The notes under the pieces are model-generated. The model saw only the letters and a program-made list of their open reading frames with translations, searched no databases and was not told the origin of the DNA. From assembly GCA_007123975.1 (NCBI GenBank), contig SLFZ01000074.1, forward strand, positions 1 to 6,510: a stretch of 6,510 nucleotides of DNA, given 5' to 3'. A program made the translations under genes and the position numbers. Origin of the DNA: Candidatus Izemoplasma sp. Its GTDB lineage: Bacteria > Bacillota_I > Bacilli_A > Izemoplasmatales > Izemoplasmataceae. Positions 1 through 6,373 of this stretch are shown piece by piece (positions within the stretch are counted from its first letter, which is position 1; each line of letters begins with the position of its first letter).

Positions 1-5
1 GAACT

Positions 6-1429
<1,424 letters not shown>

Positions 1430-1434
1430 TATCC

Positions 1435-1827
1435 ATGAAACTCACCGTCATCAGCCCCGACGGAGTCCTCTACAACGACGACGTTGACTACGTCGTTGTC
1501 AGCTCAAAAAATCAGGGCGAGTTCGCGATCATGAAAAACCACGCCCCCATCATCTCGACCGTTGATGTTGGGTATTTAAAGATGGTTCGCGAGGGAAAAC
1601 CGATGTTCACCGTCATCATCAACGGCACCATCGAACAGCAGGACAACTTCATCACCGTCATCGCCCAAGAGGCAAACGTTGGGCTAGACAAAGACGACGC
1701 CATGGATCATCTCAACGAAGTCAGGCAAGAACGCATCGAAAGCAACCGCCGTCGCACCATGGACTTCCTCAAAGCCGAAAAAGAGCTTAAGAAAGCCATC
1801 AAGGAAGCTCAAGCGTCGAAGCGATAA
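1435..1827 (+). CDS. atpC: F-type ATP synthase subunit epsilon
   Basis: This is the epsilon subunit of F1, part of the central rotor stalk. It couples F1 to the c-ring and in many bacteria inhibits ATP hydrolysis through its C-terminal helices. The 130-residue protein begins MKLTVISPDGVLYNDDVDYV, typical of the N-terminal beta-sandwich (about residues 1-85). The segment with GEFAIMKNHAPIIS is the family's conserved G-x-hydrophobic...NHAP motif. Residues from about 90 to the end are charged and helical (NEVRQERIES, KAEKELKKAIKEA), forming the regulatory two-helix domain. It starts 5 nt after the atpD stop, so the two are cotranscribed and probably translationally coupled. No terminator with a T-tract follows it, so atp transcripts may run on into dps. 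Confidence 0.96.
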   Translation: MKLTVISPDGVLYNDDVDYVVVSSKNQGEFAIMKNHAPIISTVDVGYLKMVREGKPMFTVIINGTIEQQDNFITVIAQEANVGLDKDDAMDHLNEVRQERIESNRRRTMDFLKAEKELKKAIKEAQASKR

Positions 1828-1852
1828 AGACCCACGACACAATGTGTATCGA

Positions 1853-1880
1853 TTGCCTATTCTAGGGCATATGTTATAAT
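1853..1880 (+). promoter_or_regulatory. Sigma-A-type promoter of dps
   Basis: TTGCCT (-35, 1853-1858), a 16-nt spacer and a perfect TATAAT (-10, 1875-1880), extended by TG at 1872-1873. This places the transcription start near 1887, about 30 nt before the dps ATG. The spacer holds an imperfect inverted repeat (TGCCTA...TAGGGCA, 1854-1869). Confidence 0.75.
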
Positions 1881-1888
1881 ATTTATGA
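1874..1888 (+). promoter_or_regulatory. Possible PerR/Fur-family operator over the dps -10 box
   Basis: TTATAAT-A-TTTATGA has the 7-1-7 layout of the PerR box (TTATAAT-N-ATTATAA in Bacillus), matching 12 of 14 half-site positions. Six of those positions are the -10 hexamer itself, so the independent support is mainly the right half (5 of 7). Its placement would block RNA polymerase. PerR control of the dps-type gene mrgA is established in Bacillus subtilis; here it is inference. Confidence 0.45.
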
Positions 1889-1916
1889 CAACATACCTTA
1901 AGGAGGAAACAAAGTA

Positions 1917-2357
1917 ATGAACAAGAAACAACAAGAACTTATGAATCAGTACGTGGCCGACTTGGCCGTCTTAAACGTCAAATTCCACAACCTTCATTGG
2001 AACGTGGTCGGAGAGCGTTTTGTTCCCGTGCACGTGTACCTCGAGGAACAATACGACGATTTCTTCGAAAAATTCGACGAAGTGGCTGAACGCCTTAAAA
2101 TGCTTGGTGAGTTCTCGCCTGCATCGATGAGCGAGTACTTGAAACTCACCCAAGTCGAAGAGCTCGAAAACCGCGATTACCCAATCGCCGACGTGTACAA
2201 AATCGTCCAAGCCGAGTTCACCGCACTCAAAGCCCTCGCCACCGACATCCGCAACCTTGCGGACGACGCCGGCGACTTCGTCACCGTTGGCATGATGGAA
2301 GACCATGTTGCCGACTACGACAAGCAACTTTGGTTCATCGCACAATCACTTAAGTAA
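1917..2357 (+). CDS. dps: Dps/MrgA-family ferritin-like DNA-protection protein
   Basis: This is a 146-residue Dps-type miniferritin. The family forms 12-subunit shells in the cytoplasm that oxidise Fe(II), preferentially with hydrogen peroxide, and store the iron, protecting DNA from Fenton chemistry. The family signature is visible as FHNLHWNVVGERFVPVHVYLEEQ. The inter-subunit ferroxidase ligands can be placed as His27, His39, Glu43 (Asp in E. coli Dps, Glu in some MrgA-type proteins), Asp54 and Glu58 in FDEVAERL. The N-terminus is short (MNKKQQELMNQY) with no long lysine-rich tail of the E. coli type, so DNA binding by that route is doubtful. The start has AAGGAGG at 1900-1906, 10 nt upstream. 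The gene has its own promoter and terminator and is probably stress-inducible. It could be annotated as mrgA, dpr or general stress protein 20U; the family is certain, DNA binding is not. Confidence 0.95.
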   Translation: MNKKQQELMNQYVADLAVLNVKFHNLHWNVVGERFVPVHVYLEEQYDDFFEKFDEVAERLKMLGEFSPASMSEYLKLTQVEELENRDYPIADVYKIVQAEFTALKALATDIRNLADDAGDFVTVGMMEDHVADYDKQLWFIAQSLK

Positions 2358-2361
2358 CCCC

Positions 2362-2390
2362 AAAAAAGCGCTTCGGCGCTTTTTTTTCTT
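2362..2390 (+). terminator. Rho-independent terminator of dps
   Basis: An A6-GCGC / GCGC-T6 stem (2362-2371 with 2376-2385) closes on a cTTCGg tetraloop (2372-2375), followed by further T's with one C to 2390. It starts 4 nt after the dps stop. The A-run on the left makes it potentially active on the other strand too, but no convergent gene is present. Confidence 0.93.
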
Positions 2391-2402
2391 TTTTCATATC
2401 CC

Positions 2403-2432
2403 TTGCCCGAGGACTCCACTCTGGGCTATGCT
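2403..2432 (+). promoter_or_regulatory. Weak candidate promoter of the biotin ligase gene
   Basis: TTGCCC (2403-2408) and TATGCT (2427-2432) are separated by 18 nt, leaving a leader of only about 10 nt before the ATG at 2449. An alternative -10 is TATAGT (2433-2438), with no matching -35. The gene follows a strong terminator, so it needs a promoter somewhere in this 60-bp gap. Confidence 0.3.
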
Positions 2433-2448
2433 TATAGTGGGTGATAAC

Positions 2449-3138
2449 ATGAAGATAACATCAACCTTGACCATCGCGTCAACTTCCTCAACCAACGATT
2501 ACCTTAAAACTCGCCAAAACGACATTTGTGTTGGCACGCTCGTGCGCGCCATCAAACAAACCAAGGGCCGTGGTCGCAGGGGGACGGTTTGGCATGCGGA
2601 GGAAGGAAAGAACCTCACATTCAGCTTTCTTTTAGAAGGAGACATTGACGCCTCGAGACGCGTGCTAATGGCAAGCGCGCTTGCGGTCGTTGCCACGCTC
2701 AAAAACATCGGCATTATCTCCTCGATTAAGCTCCCTAACGACATCTACGTCGGCGATCACAAGATTGCCGGTATTTTGATTGAAACAACCACATATCACG
2801 AGCGGCCATGCATTGTATGTGGCATCGGATTGAACGTCAACGAACCCGAGCCGACTCGTTACGATGAAAAAGCCACCTCGCTCACCGCGTTAACCAATAA
2901 ATCATACGATATCGAGAGCCTTTTAGAAGGGTTTAAAAAAGTGTTCAATGACATCATTGAAAACCCGAATCTTTTCAGAGACTTCAAAGAAGAAGCACAA
3001 AAACGTCTGCACCTAGTCAGCTACCTCCACAAAACCCATCAACTCGTTGATTTTACCCCTGACTTCACCTGCACAATTCAGTCTGAAAAAGATGTGGTCG
3101 ATGTTCCATGCGAACAACTGACCTTTTCCTTAAAATAG
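2449..3138 (+). CDS. birA: Biotin--[acetyl-CoA-carboxylase] ligase, catalytic-only form
   Basis: This 229-residue protein is a class I biotin-protein ligase (EC 6.3.4.15). It makes biotinyl-5'-AMP and transfers biotin to a lysine of biotin carboxyl carrier proteins. Visible motifs are the STN segment near the N-terminus (14-16), the biotinyl-AMP loop GRGRRG (40-45) with Trp48, KLPNDI (94-99; Trp is usual at the second position), the KIAGILIE strand carrying the catalytic lysine (Lys105), and GIGLNVN (125-131). A small C-terminal beta domain follows. There is no N-terminal helix-turn-helix, so it should not act as a repressor as E. coli or Bacillus BirA does. The start at 2449 is chosen because GGGTGAT lies just upstream; the frame is open further upstream into dps, and an ATG at 2428 is possible but lacks a ribosome-binding site. 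Its likely substrate is AccB, encoded about 570 bp downstream. Confidence 0.93.
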   Translation: MKITSTLTIASTSSTNDYLKTRQNDICVGTLVRAIKQTKGRGRRGTVWHAEEGKNLTFSFLLEGDIDASRRVLMASALAVVATLKNIGIISSIKLPNDIYVGDHKIAGILIETTTYHERPCIVCGIGLNVNEPEPTRYDEKATSLTALTNKSYDIESLLEGFKKVFNDIIENPNLFRDFKEEAQKRLHLVSYLHKTHQLVDFTPDFTCTIQSEKDVVDVPCEQLTFSLK

Positions 3139-3379
3139 AATAATTATAAATAAAAATAGGAACGCTTTTCACCGGTATGTTTGTACACGAAGCAAAATAC
3201 GCGAGAACACATTACACTCCATTAGAACATGATAAAAAGCCTTTATGAAGCGAATGATTGAGGGTGTAAACTGCCTGGCGAAACGCAAAAACACATGACG
3301 CTAAATGCATATGTTAATAAAATAAATTAGCGTACGAACCAAAAACATCACAGTGAGATGTTTTGAACATCAAAATAGA
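3139..3379. other. A+T-rich intergenic region with inverted repeats
   Basis: The gap between the ligase gene and the acpP promoter has no recognisable gene, no tRNA and no clear terminator for the upstream gene. It is far richer in A+T than the flanking genes. It contains an 8-bp inverted repeat with one G·T pair (3212-3219 with 3262-3269), a 7-bp one (ACGCTAA 3298-3304 with TTAGCGT 3327-3333), and an 8-bp one (AAAACATC 3342-3349 with GATGTTTT 3357-3364). Two very short open frames (3177-3248 and 3245-3298) overlap by ATGA but lack convincing ribosome-binding sites. Confidence 0.6.
3361..3375. promoter_or_regulatory. Possible FabT-like (MarR-family) operator upstream of acpP
   Basis: TTTTGA-ACA-TCAAAA is a perfect 6-3-6 inverted repeat ending 4 nt before the acpP -35 box. 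Its core TTTGA-N3-TCAAA equals the conserved arms of the FabT box that controls fatty-acid synthesis genes in streptococci and relatives. No fabT gene is in this window, so the regulator is inferred from the site alone. Confidence 0.45.
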
Positions 3380-3408
3380 TTGACTTTCCTTCTTAGCCCT
3401 TTTATAAT
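3380..3408 (+). promoter_or_regulatory. Strong sigma-A-type promoter of the acpP-acc operon
   Basis: TTGACT (3380-3385), an ideal 17-nt spacer and a perfect TATAAT (3403-3408). The expected start is near 3415, giving a leader of only about 16 nt that is mostly ribosome-binding site. This is the best promoter in the window, in keeping with the high demand for acyl carrier protein. Confidence 0.9.
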
Positions 3409-3417
3409 GGCAACCAA

Positions 3418-3424
3418 AGGAGGT
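3418..3424 (+). promoter_or_regulatory. Ribosome-binding site of acpP (decides the start)
   Basis: AGGAGGT lies 6 nt before the ATG at 3431. It rules out the in-frame ATG at 3407, which is inside the -10 box and would not be on the transcript. Confidence 0.88.
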
Positions 3425-3430
3425 TTAGCC

Positions 3431-3655
3431 ATGTTTGAGAAGGTTCGAAGCATCATTGCCGCTGAACTCGGCGTCGATGAAAGCCAAGTGACAGAAACCG
3501 CGGACATCGTGGATGACCTTGGCGCAGATTCACTCGACATCGTTGAGTTGATCATGGAACTCGAAGAAGTGTTCGGTGTATCCGTTGACGATTCCGATGC
3601 CCAAAAAATGAAAACCGTCGGCGACGTGCTCGACTACATAAAAAAAGCGACGTAA
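3431..3655 (+). CDS. acpP: Acyl carrier protein
   Basis: This 74-residue acidic protein carries growing acyl chains on a phosphopantetheine arm during type II fatty-acid synthesis, and donates them for phospholipid synthesis. The attachment motif is DDLGADSLDIVELIMELEE, with the modified serine at Ser34 in the DSL triplet. The four-helix layout (helix I 1-13, helix II from 34, short helix III, helix IV TVGDVLDYI) and the length are standard. It is first in an operon with accB, accC, accD and accA, starting from a near-consensus promoter. The stop codon lies within the base of a downstream hairpin that may end part of the transcripts, which would give more acpP than acc message. Other carrier proteins (for example of polyketide or D-alanine pathways) are unlikely given the sequence and neighbours. 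Confidence 0.96.
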   Translation: MFEKVRSIIAAELGVDESQVTETADIVDDLGADSLDIVELIMELEEVFGVSVDDSDAQKMKTVGDVLDYIKKAT

Positions 3656-3691
3656 CGGTTTTCGCTCGCGAAGACCGTTCCGTTTTGTTTT
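3654..3691 (+). terminator. Partial terminator/attenuator between acpP and accB
   Basis: An 11-bp stem with one T·G pair (3654-3664 with 3669-3679) closes on a CTCG loop. It is followed after 3 nt by TTTT-G-TTTT (3683-3691). The T-tract is offset and interrupted, so incomplete termination is expected. The stem begins within the acpP stop codon and the accB ribosome-binding site follows directly. Confidence 0.6.
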
Positions 3692-3703
3692 CTGGAGGTA
3701 ATC

Positions 3704-4138
3704 ATGAATAACCGTGAACTAAAAACCATCATAAAAATGTTCGAATCCTCGTCGCTGTCTAAGATTCGCTTAGAACGCGAGGATGTTACGATAGAACTCG
3801 AAAAACCCACGCCTTTAACCCACCCCGTCAGTCAGACGGTCGCACCAAGTGTGGTGCATACGGTTGAAGAAAAACCCAAGACCCCCGCAAAAGAAGAACC
3901 GACAGGGACGCCGGTCAAGGCGCCCCTCGTTGGAACATATTATGAAGCGCCAGCGCCTGATCAGCCACCGTTCGTTCGGGTAGGAAGCCGCGTGTCAAAA
4001 GGCGACACGCTTTGCATCATCGAAGCGATGAAAGTCATGAACGAAATCCCTGCACCATGCGATGGCATCGTCAAAGCCATTCACCCGTCGAACGGTGAAA
4101 TGGTCATGTACGGGCAGACGATTGTGGAGATTGAGTAA
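3704..4138 (+). CDS. accB: Acetyl-CoA carboxylase biotin carboxyl carrier protein
   Basis: This is the biotinylated carrier subunit of acetyl-CoA carboxylase; its biotin is carboxylated by AccC and moves the carboxyl group to the AccAD transferase. At 144 residues it has the family's usual plan. An N-terminal segment of about 35 residues (MNNRELKTIIKMFESSSLSK) is followed by a Pro/Glu/Lys/Thr-rich flexible linker (about 35-70), then the biotinyl domain from VKAPLVGTYY to the end. The biotin-accepting lysine is Lys110 in EAMKVMNEI (EAMKMMN in E. coli). A thumb-like insertion (EAPAPDQPPFVRVG, 81-94) is typical of AccB rather than of pyruvate carboxylase or decarboxylase carriers. GGAGG (3694-3698) lies 5 nt before the start. 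The stop overlaps the accC start by one base (TAATG). Confidence 0.96.
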   Translation: MNNRELKTIIKMFESSSLSKIRLEREDVTIELEKPTPLTHPVSQTVAPSVVHTVEEKPKTPAKEEPTGTPVKAPLVGTYYEAPAPDQPPFVRVGSRVSKGDTLCIIEAMKVMNEIPAPCDGIVKAIHPSNGEMVMYGQTIVEIE

Positions 4139-5490
4139 TGCTTCAGCGTGTGCTCATCGCCAACCGCGGGGAAATCGCCGTTCGCATCATTCGTGCGTGC
4201 AAGCAACTCGAAATCGAAACGGTTGCCGTCTACAGCCAAGCGGACCGTGAAAGCTTGCATGTTCAGTTGGCCGACGAGGCGGTCTGCATCGGTGGAAACG
4301 CCGCGGCCGACTCGTACCTTAACAAAGAAAACATCATTAGTGCCGCCGTCAACACCGGAGCCGAAGCCATCCACCCCGGATTCGGCTTTTTAAGCGAGAA
4401 CCCGGCGTTTGCGAAACTCTGCGAAGACGTTGGCATTGTCTTTATCGGCCCGAACGCTGAGGTCATCGAAAAGATGGGTGACAAGGCAATGGCGAAAAAA
4501 ATCATGCGCGAGGCTGGCGTCCCGGTCGTGCCGGGAAGCGTTGGCGAAGTCGATCTGAAAGAAGGCAAGCGTGTGATGGAGGAAATCGGCCTGCCGATTT
4601 TGATTAAAGCCAGCGCCGGCGGTGGCGGTCGTGGCATGCGCATCGTCCGCGATGAAGCCGGGTTTGAAAAGGCCTTCTACGCTGCCAAACAAGAAGCCAA
4701 AGCCGCCTTCAGCCACGATGGTGTCTACATCGAAAAACTCATCGAAAACCCGAAACACATCGAAGTCCAAATTCTCGCCGATCGCTACGGCAACATCCTC
4801 CACTTGGGCGAGCGCGACTGCAGCGTCCAACGCCGCAACCAAAAGATTATTGAAGAAGCGCCGAGTTTGTTGCCGATGAAGGTTCGAGAAGCAATGTTTG
4901 AGGCAGCAATCAAAGCCGCAAAACACGTCAACTATACCAACGCCGGGACCGTCGAGTTTGTCGTTAGCGGCGATCATTTTTACTTCATCGAGATGAACAC
5001 GCGCATCCAAGTCGAGCACCCTGTGACGGAAATGGTAACGGGCATCGACATCGTGCGCGAACAACTCCGCATCGCCGGTGGTCGCAAATTGTCATTGACT
5101 CAAGAGGCGATACGTACCTCGGGCCATGCCATCGAAGTGCGCATCAACGCCGAAGACCCACGCCGCGACTTTCGTCCCTCACCGGGATTAATCGAGATGT
5201 TGCATGTGCCTCAAGGCCTCGGCATTCGGTTTGATTCAATGATTTACACCGATTACGAAGTGCCGCCCTTTTACGACTCCATGATTGGCAAGGTCATCGT
5301 CCACGGCTTCAGCCGACTCGATGCCATCCGCAAAATGCGGGCGACGCTTGAAGAACTCGTCATCGAAGGCATCGACACCAACCAGGCGTTTTTGCAGATG
5401 ATTTTGATGCACCCGGATTACGTCAAGGGCAACGTCGATACCGGCTTTGTTCTCCAACACTTGAAGGGACTGCTCGCTTATGAAACGTGA
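4138..5490 (+). CDS. accC: Acetyl-CoA carboxylase biotin carboxylase subunit
   Basis: This ATP-grasp enzyme (EC 6.3.4.14) carboxylates the biotin of AccB using ATP and bicarbonate. The 450-residue protein has the N-terminal fold LIANRGEIAVRIIRAC (6-21), the ATP-grasp domain with Lys116, Lys157 and the glycine-rich lid GGGGRGM (161-167), HIE (207-209), Lys236, and metal ligands Glu273 and Glu285. The active-site run EMNTRIQVEHPVTE (285-298) includes Arg289, Gln291 and Glu293. Arg335 (EVRINAED) corresponds to the biotin-contacting Arg338 of E. coli. All expected catalytic residues are present. It ends at residue 450 without a fused carrier domain, so it is not a pyruvate or propionyl-CoA carboxylase alpha chain. 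The start overlaps the accB stop, with GGAG at 4126-4129 eight nt upstream, so translation is probably coupled. Confidence 0.97.
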   Translation: MLQRVLIANRGEIAVRIIRACKQLEIETVAVYSQADRESLHVQLADEAVCIGGNAAADSYLNKENIISAAVNTGAEAIHPGFGFLSENPAFAKLCEDVGIVFIGPNAEVIEKMGDKAMAKKIMREAGVPVVPGSVGEVDLKEGKRVMEEIGLPILIKASAGGGGRGMRIVRDEAGFEKAFYAAKQEAKAAFSHDGVYIEKLIENPKHIEVQILADRYGNILHLGERDCSVQRRNQKIIEEAPSLLPMKVREAMFEAAIKAAKHVNYTNAGTVEFVVSGDHFYFIEMNTRIQVEHPVTEMVTGIDIVREQLRIAGGRKLSLTQEAIRTSGHAIEVRINAEDPRRDFRPSPGLIEMLHVPQGLGIRFDSMIYTDYEVPPFYDSMIGKVIVHGFSRLDAIRKMRATLEELVIEGIDTNQAFLQMILMHPDYVKGNVDTGFVLQHLKGLLAYET

Positions 5491-6370
5491 TGTCTTAAAA
5501 CAAAGCCTCGAGCGGAAGAAAGCGTTCCGTAAGAAAGTCGTTGGGTACCGTAAAAAACCCTTAAGCCAAGGCAAAACGCCCGACGTCCCCGAAGGGCTGT
5601 ATGAAAAATGCAACGCCTGCGGGAAGACCTTACAAGAAAAGGACATCACCAAGAACCTTTTCGTCTGCCCGCACTGCGAAAACCATTTCCGCATCCGTGC
5701 CATCGACCGCATCTCGATGACCGTCGACGCGCATACCTTCGTTGAAAAAGGGTTTGGATACATCACCTTAAACCCACTCTTTCAAGACGGGTACGAACAA
5801 AAAATCCAACAGTATAAAGATCGAACCCGCATGGACGAAGCCTACATCTACGGTTACGCAGAAATCAAATCTGAACCTTGCGTCATCGGTGTCATGGACA
5901 GCCATTTCATGATGGGATCAATGGGCAGTGTTGTCGGTGAGAAAGTCGCCAAAAGCGCCGAATATGCGCTGTACAAGAAGCTTCCACTGATTATCTTTAC
6001 CGCCTCGGGTGGCGCCCGCATGCAAGAGGGCATCTACAGCCTCATGCAAATGGCAAAAACCTCAGGCGCCATTCGCAAGATGCATCGCCAAGGACTGCTT
6101 TATATCAGCGTCCTAACCCATCCCACGACGGGGGGCGTGACCGCATCCTTCGCGACGCTCGGCGACATCATCTTAGCCGAACCGAACGCGTTAATTGGCT
6201 TTGCCGGTCCTCGCGTCATTGAACAAACCATCAAAGAAAAACTCCCTGAAGGCTTCCAGCGTGCGGAGTTCTTGCTTGAAAAAGGCATGGTAGACAAGGT
6301 TGTGCACCGCCACAAGATGAAAGACACCCTGCACACCCTACTCGCCATCCACGCGAGAGGGGAGGCCTAA
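5480..6370 (+). CDS. accD: Acetyl-CoA carboxylase carboxyltransferase subunit beta
   Basis: This is the beta half of the carboxyltransferase (EC 2.1.3.15), which with AccA moves the carboxyl group from carboxybiotin to acetyl-CoA, giving malonyl-CoA. The 296-residue protein has a basic N-terminal tail, then the characteristic four-cysteine zinc ribbon (Cys44, Cys47, Cys63, Cys66; C-x2-C-x15-C-x2-C). A crotonase-type core follows with GSMGSVVGEK (146-155), ASGGARMQEG (175-184) and TTGGVTAS (216-223). The C-terminus (GPRVIEQTIKEKLPEGFQ) is typical of AccD. The start lies inside accC, an 11-bp overlap; the only ribosome-binding site is a modest GAAGGGA at 5463-5469, 10 nt upstream, so coupling to accC translation is likely. 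In E. coli the zinc ribbon binds acc mRNA; whether that occurs here is unknown. Confidence 0.97.
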   Translation: MKRDVLKQSLERKKAFRKKVVGYRKKPLSQGKTPDVPEGLYEKCNACGKTLQEKDITKNLFVCPHCENHFRIRAIDRISMTVDAHTFVEKGFGYITLNPLFQDGYEQKIQQYKDRTRMDEAYIYGYAEIKSEPCVIGVMDSHFMMGSMGSVVGEKVAKSAEYALYKKLPLIIFTASGGARMQEGIYSLMQMAKTSGAIRKMHRQGLLYISVLTHPTTGGVTASFATLGDIILAEPNALIGFAGPRVIEQTIKEKLPEGFQRAEFLLEKGMVDKVVHRHKMKDTLHTLLAIHARGEA

Positions 6371-6373
6371 GCC

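Noticed and set aside
1971..2345. 124-codon open frame on the minus strand inside dps
   Set aside because: It is antisense to a clearly conserved gene with all Dps ligands in place. C-rich third positions on the + strand suppress stops on the other strand. No ribosome-binding site or recognisable motif.
2305..2448. N-terminal extension of the biotin ligase into dps
   Set aside because: The frame is open, but it would overlap dps, pass through its terminator hairpin and encode a low-complexity Phe-rich stretch. Homology to ligases begins at the ATG at 2449.
3171..3176. ACCGGT and other 6-bp palindromes in the spacer
   Set aside because: Six-base palindromes are expected by chance and have no supporting context.
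3342..3364. AAAACATC/GATGTTTT hairpin as a terminator of the biotin ligase gene
   Set aside because: The stem is A+T-rich with only two G-C pairs, lies over 200 bp after the gene and has no following T-tract beyond its own arm. An operator or chance repeat is more likely.
3353..3430. N-terminal extension of acyl carrier protein
   Set aside because: It would start upstream of, or inside, the promoter elements TTGACT/TATAAT. The ribosome-binding site points to 3431, which also gives the standard ACP length.
4390..5064. 224-codon open frame on the minus strand inside accC
   Set aside because: It is a long antisense frame created by the codon bias of accC. Its translation shows no known domain and the accC frame is intact and conserved throughout.
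5236..5766. 176-codon open frame on the minus strand across the accC-accD junction
   Set aside because: It crosses two well-supported genes on the other strand, without a ribosome-binding site or recognisable protein features.
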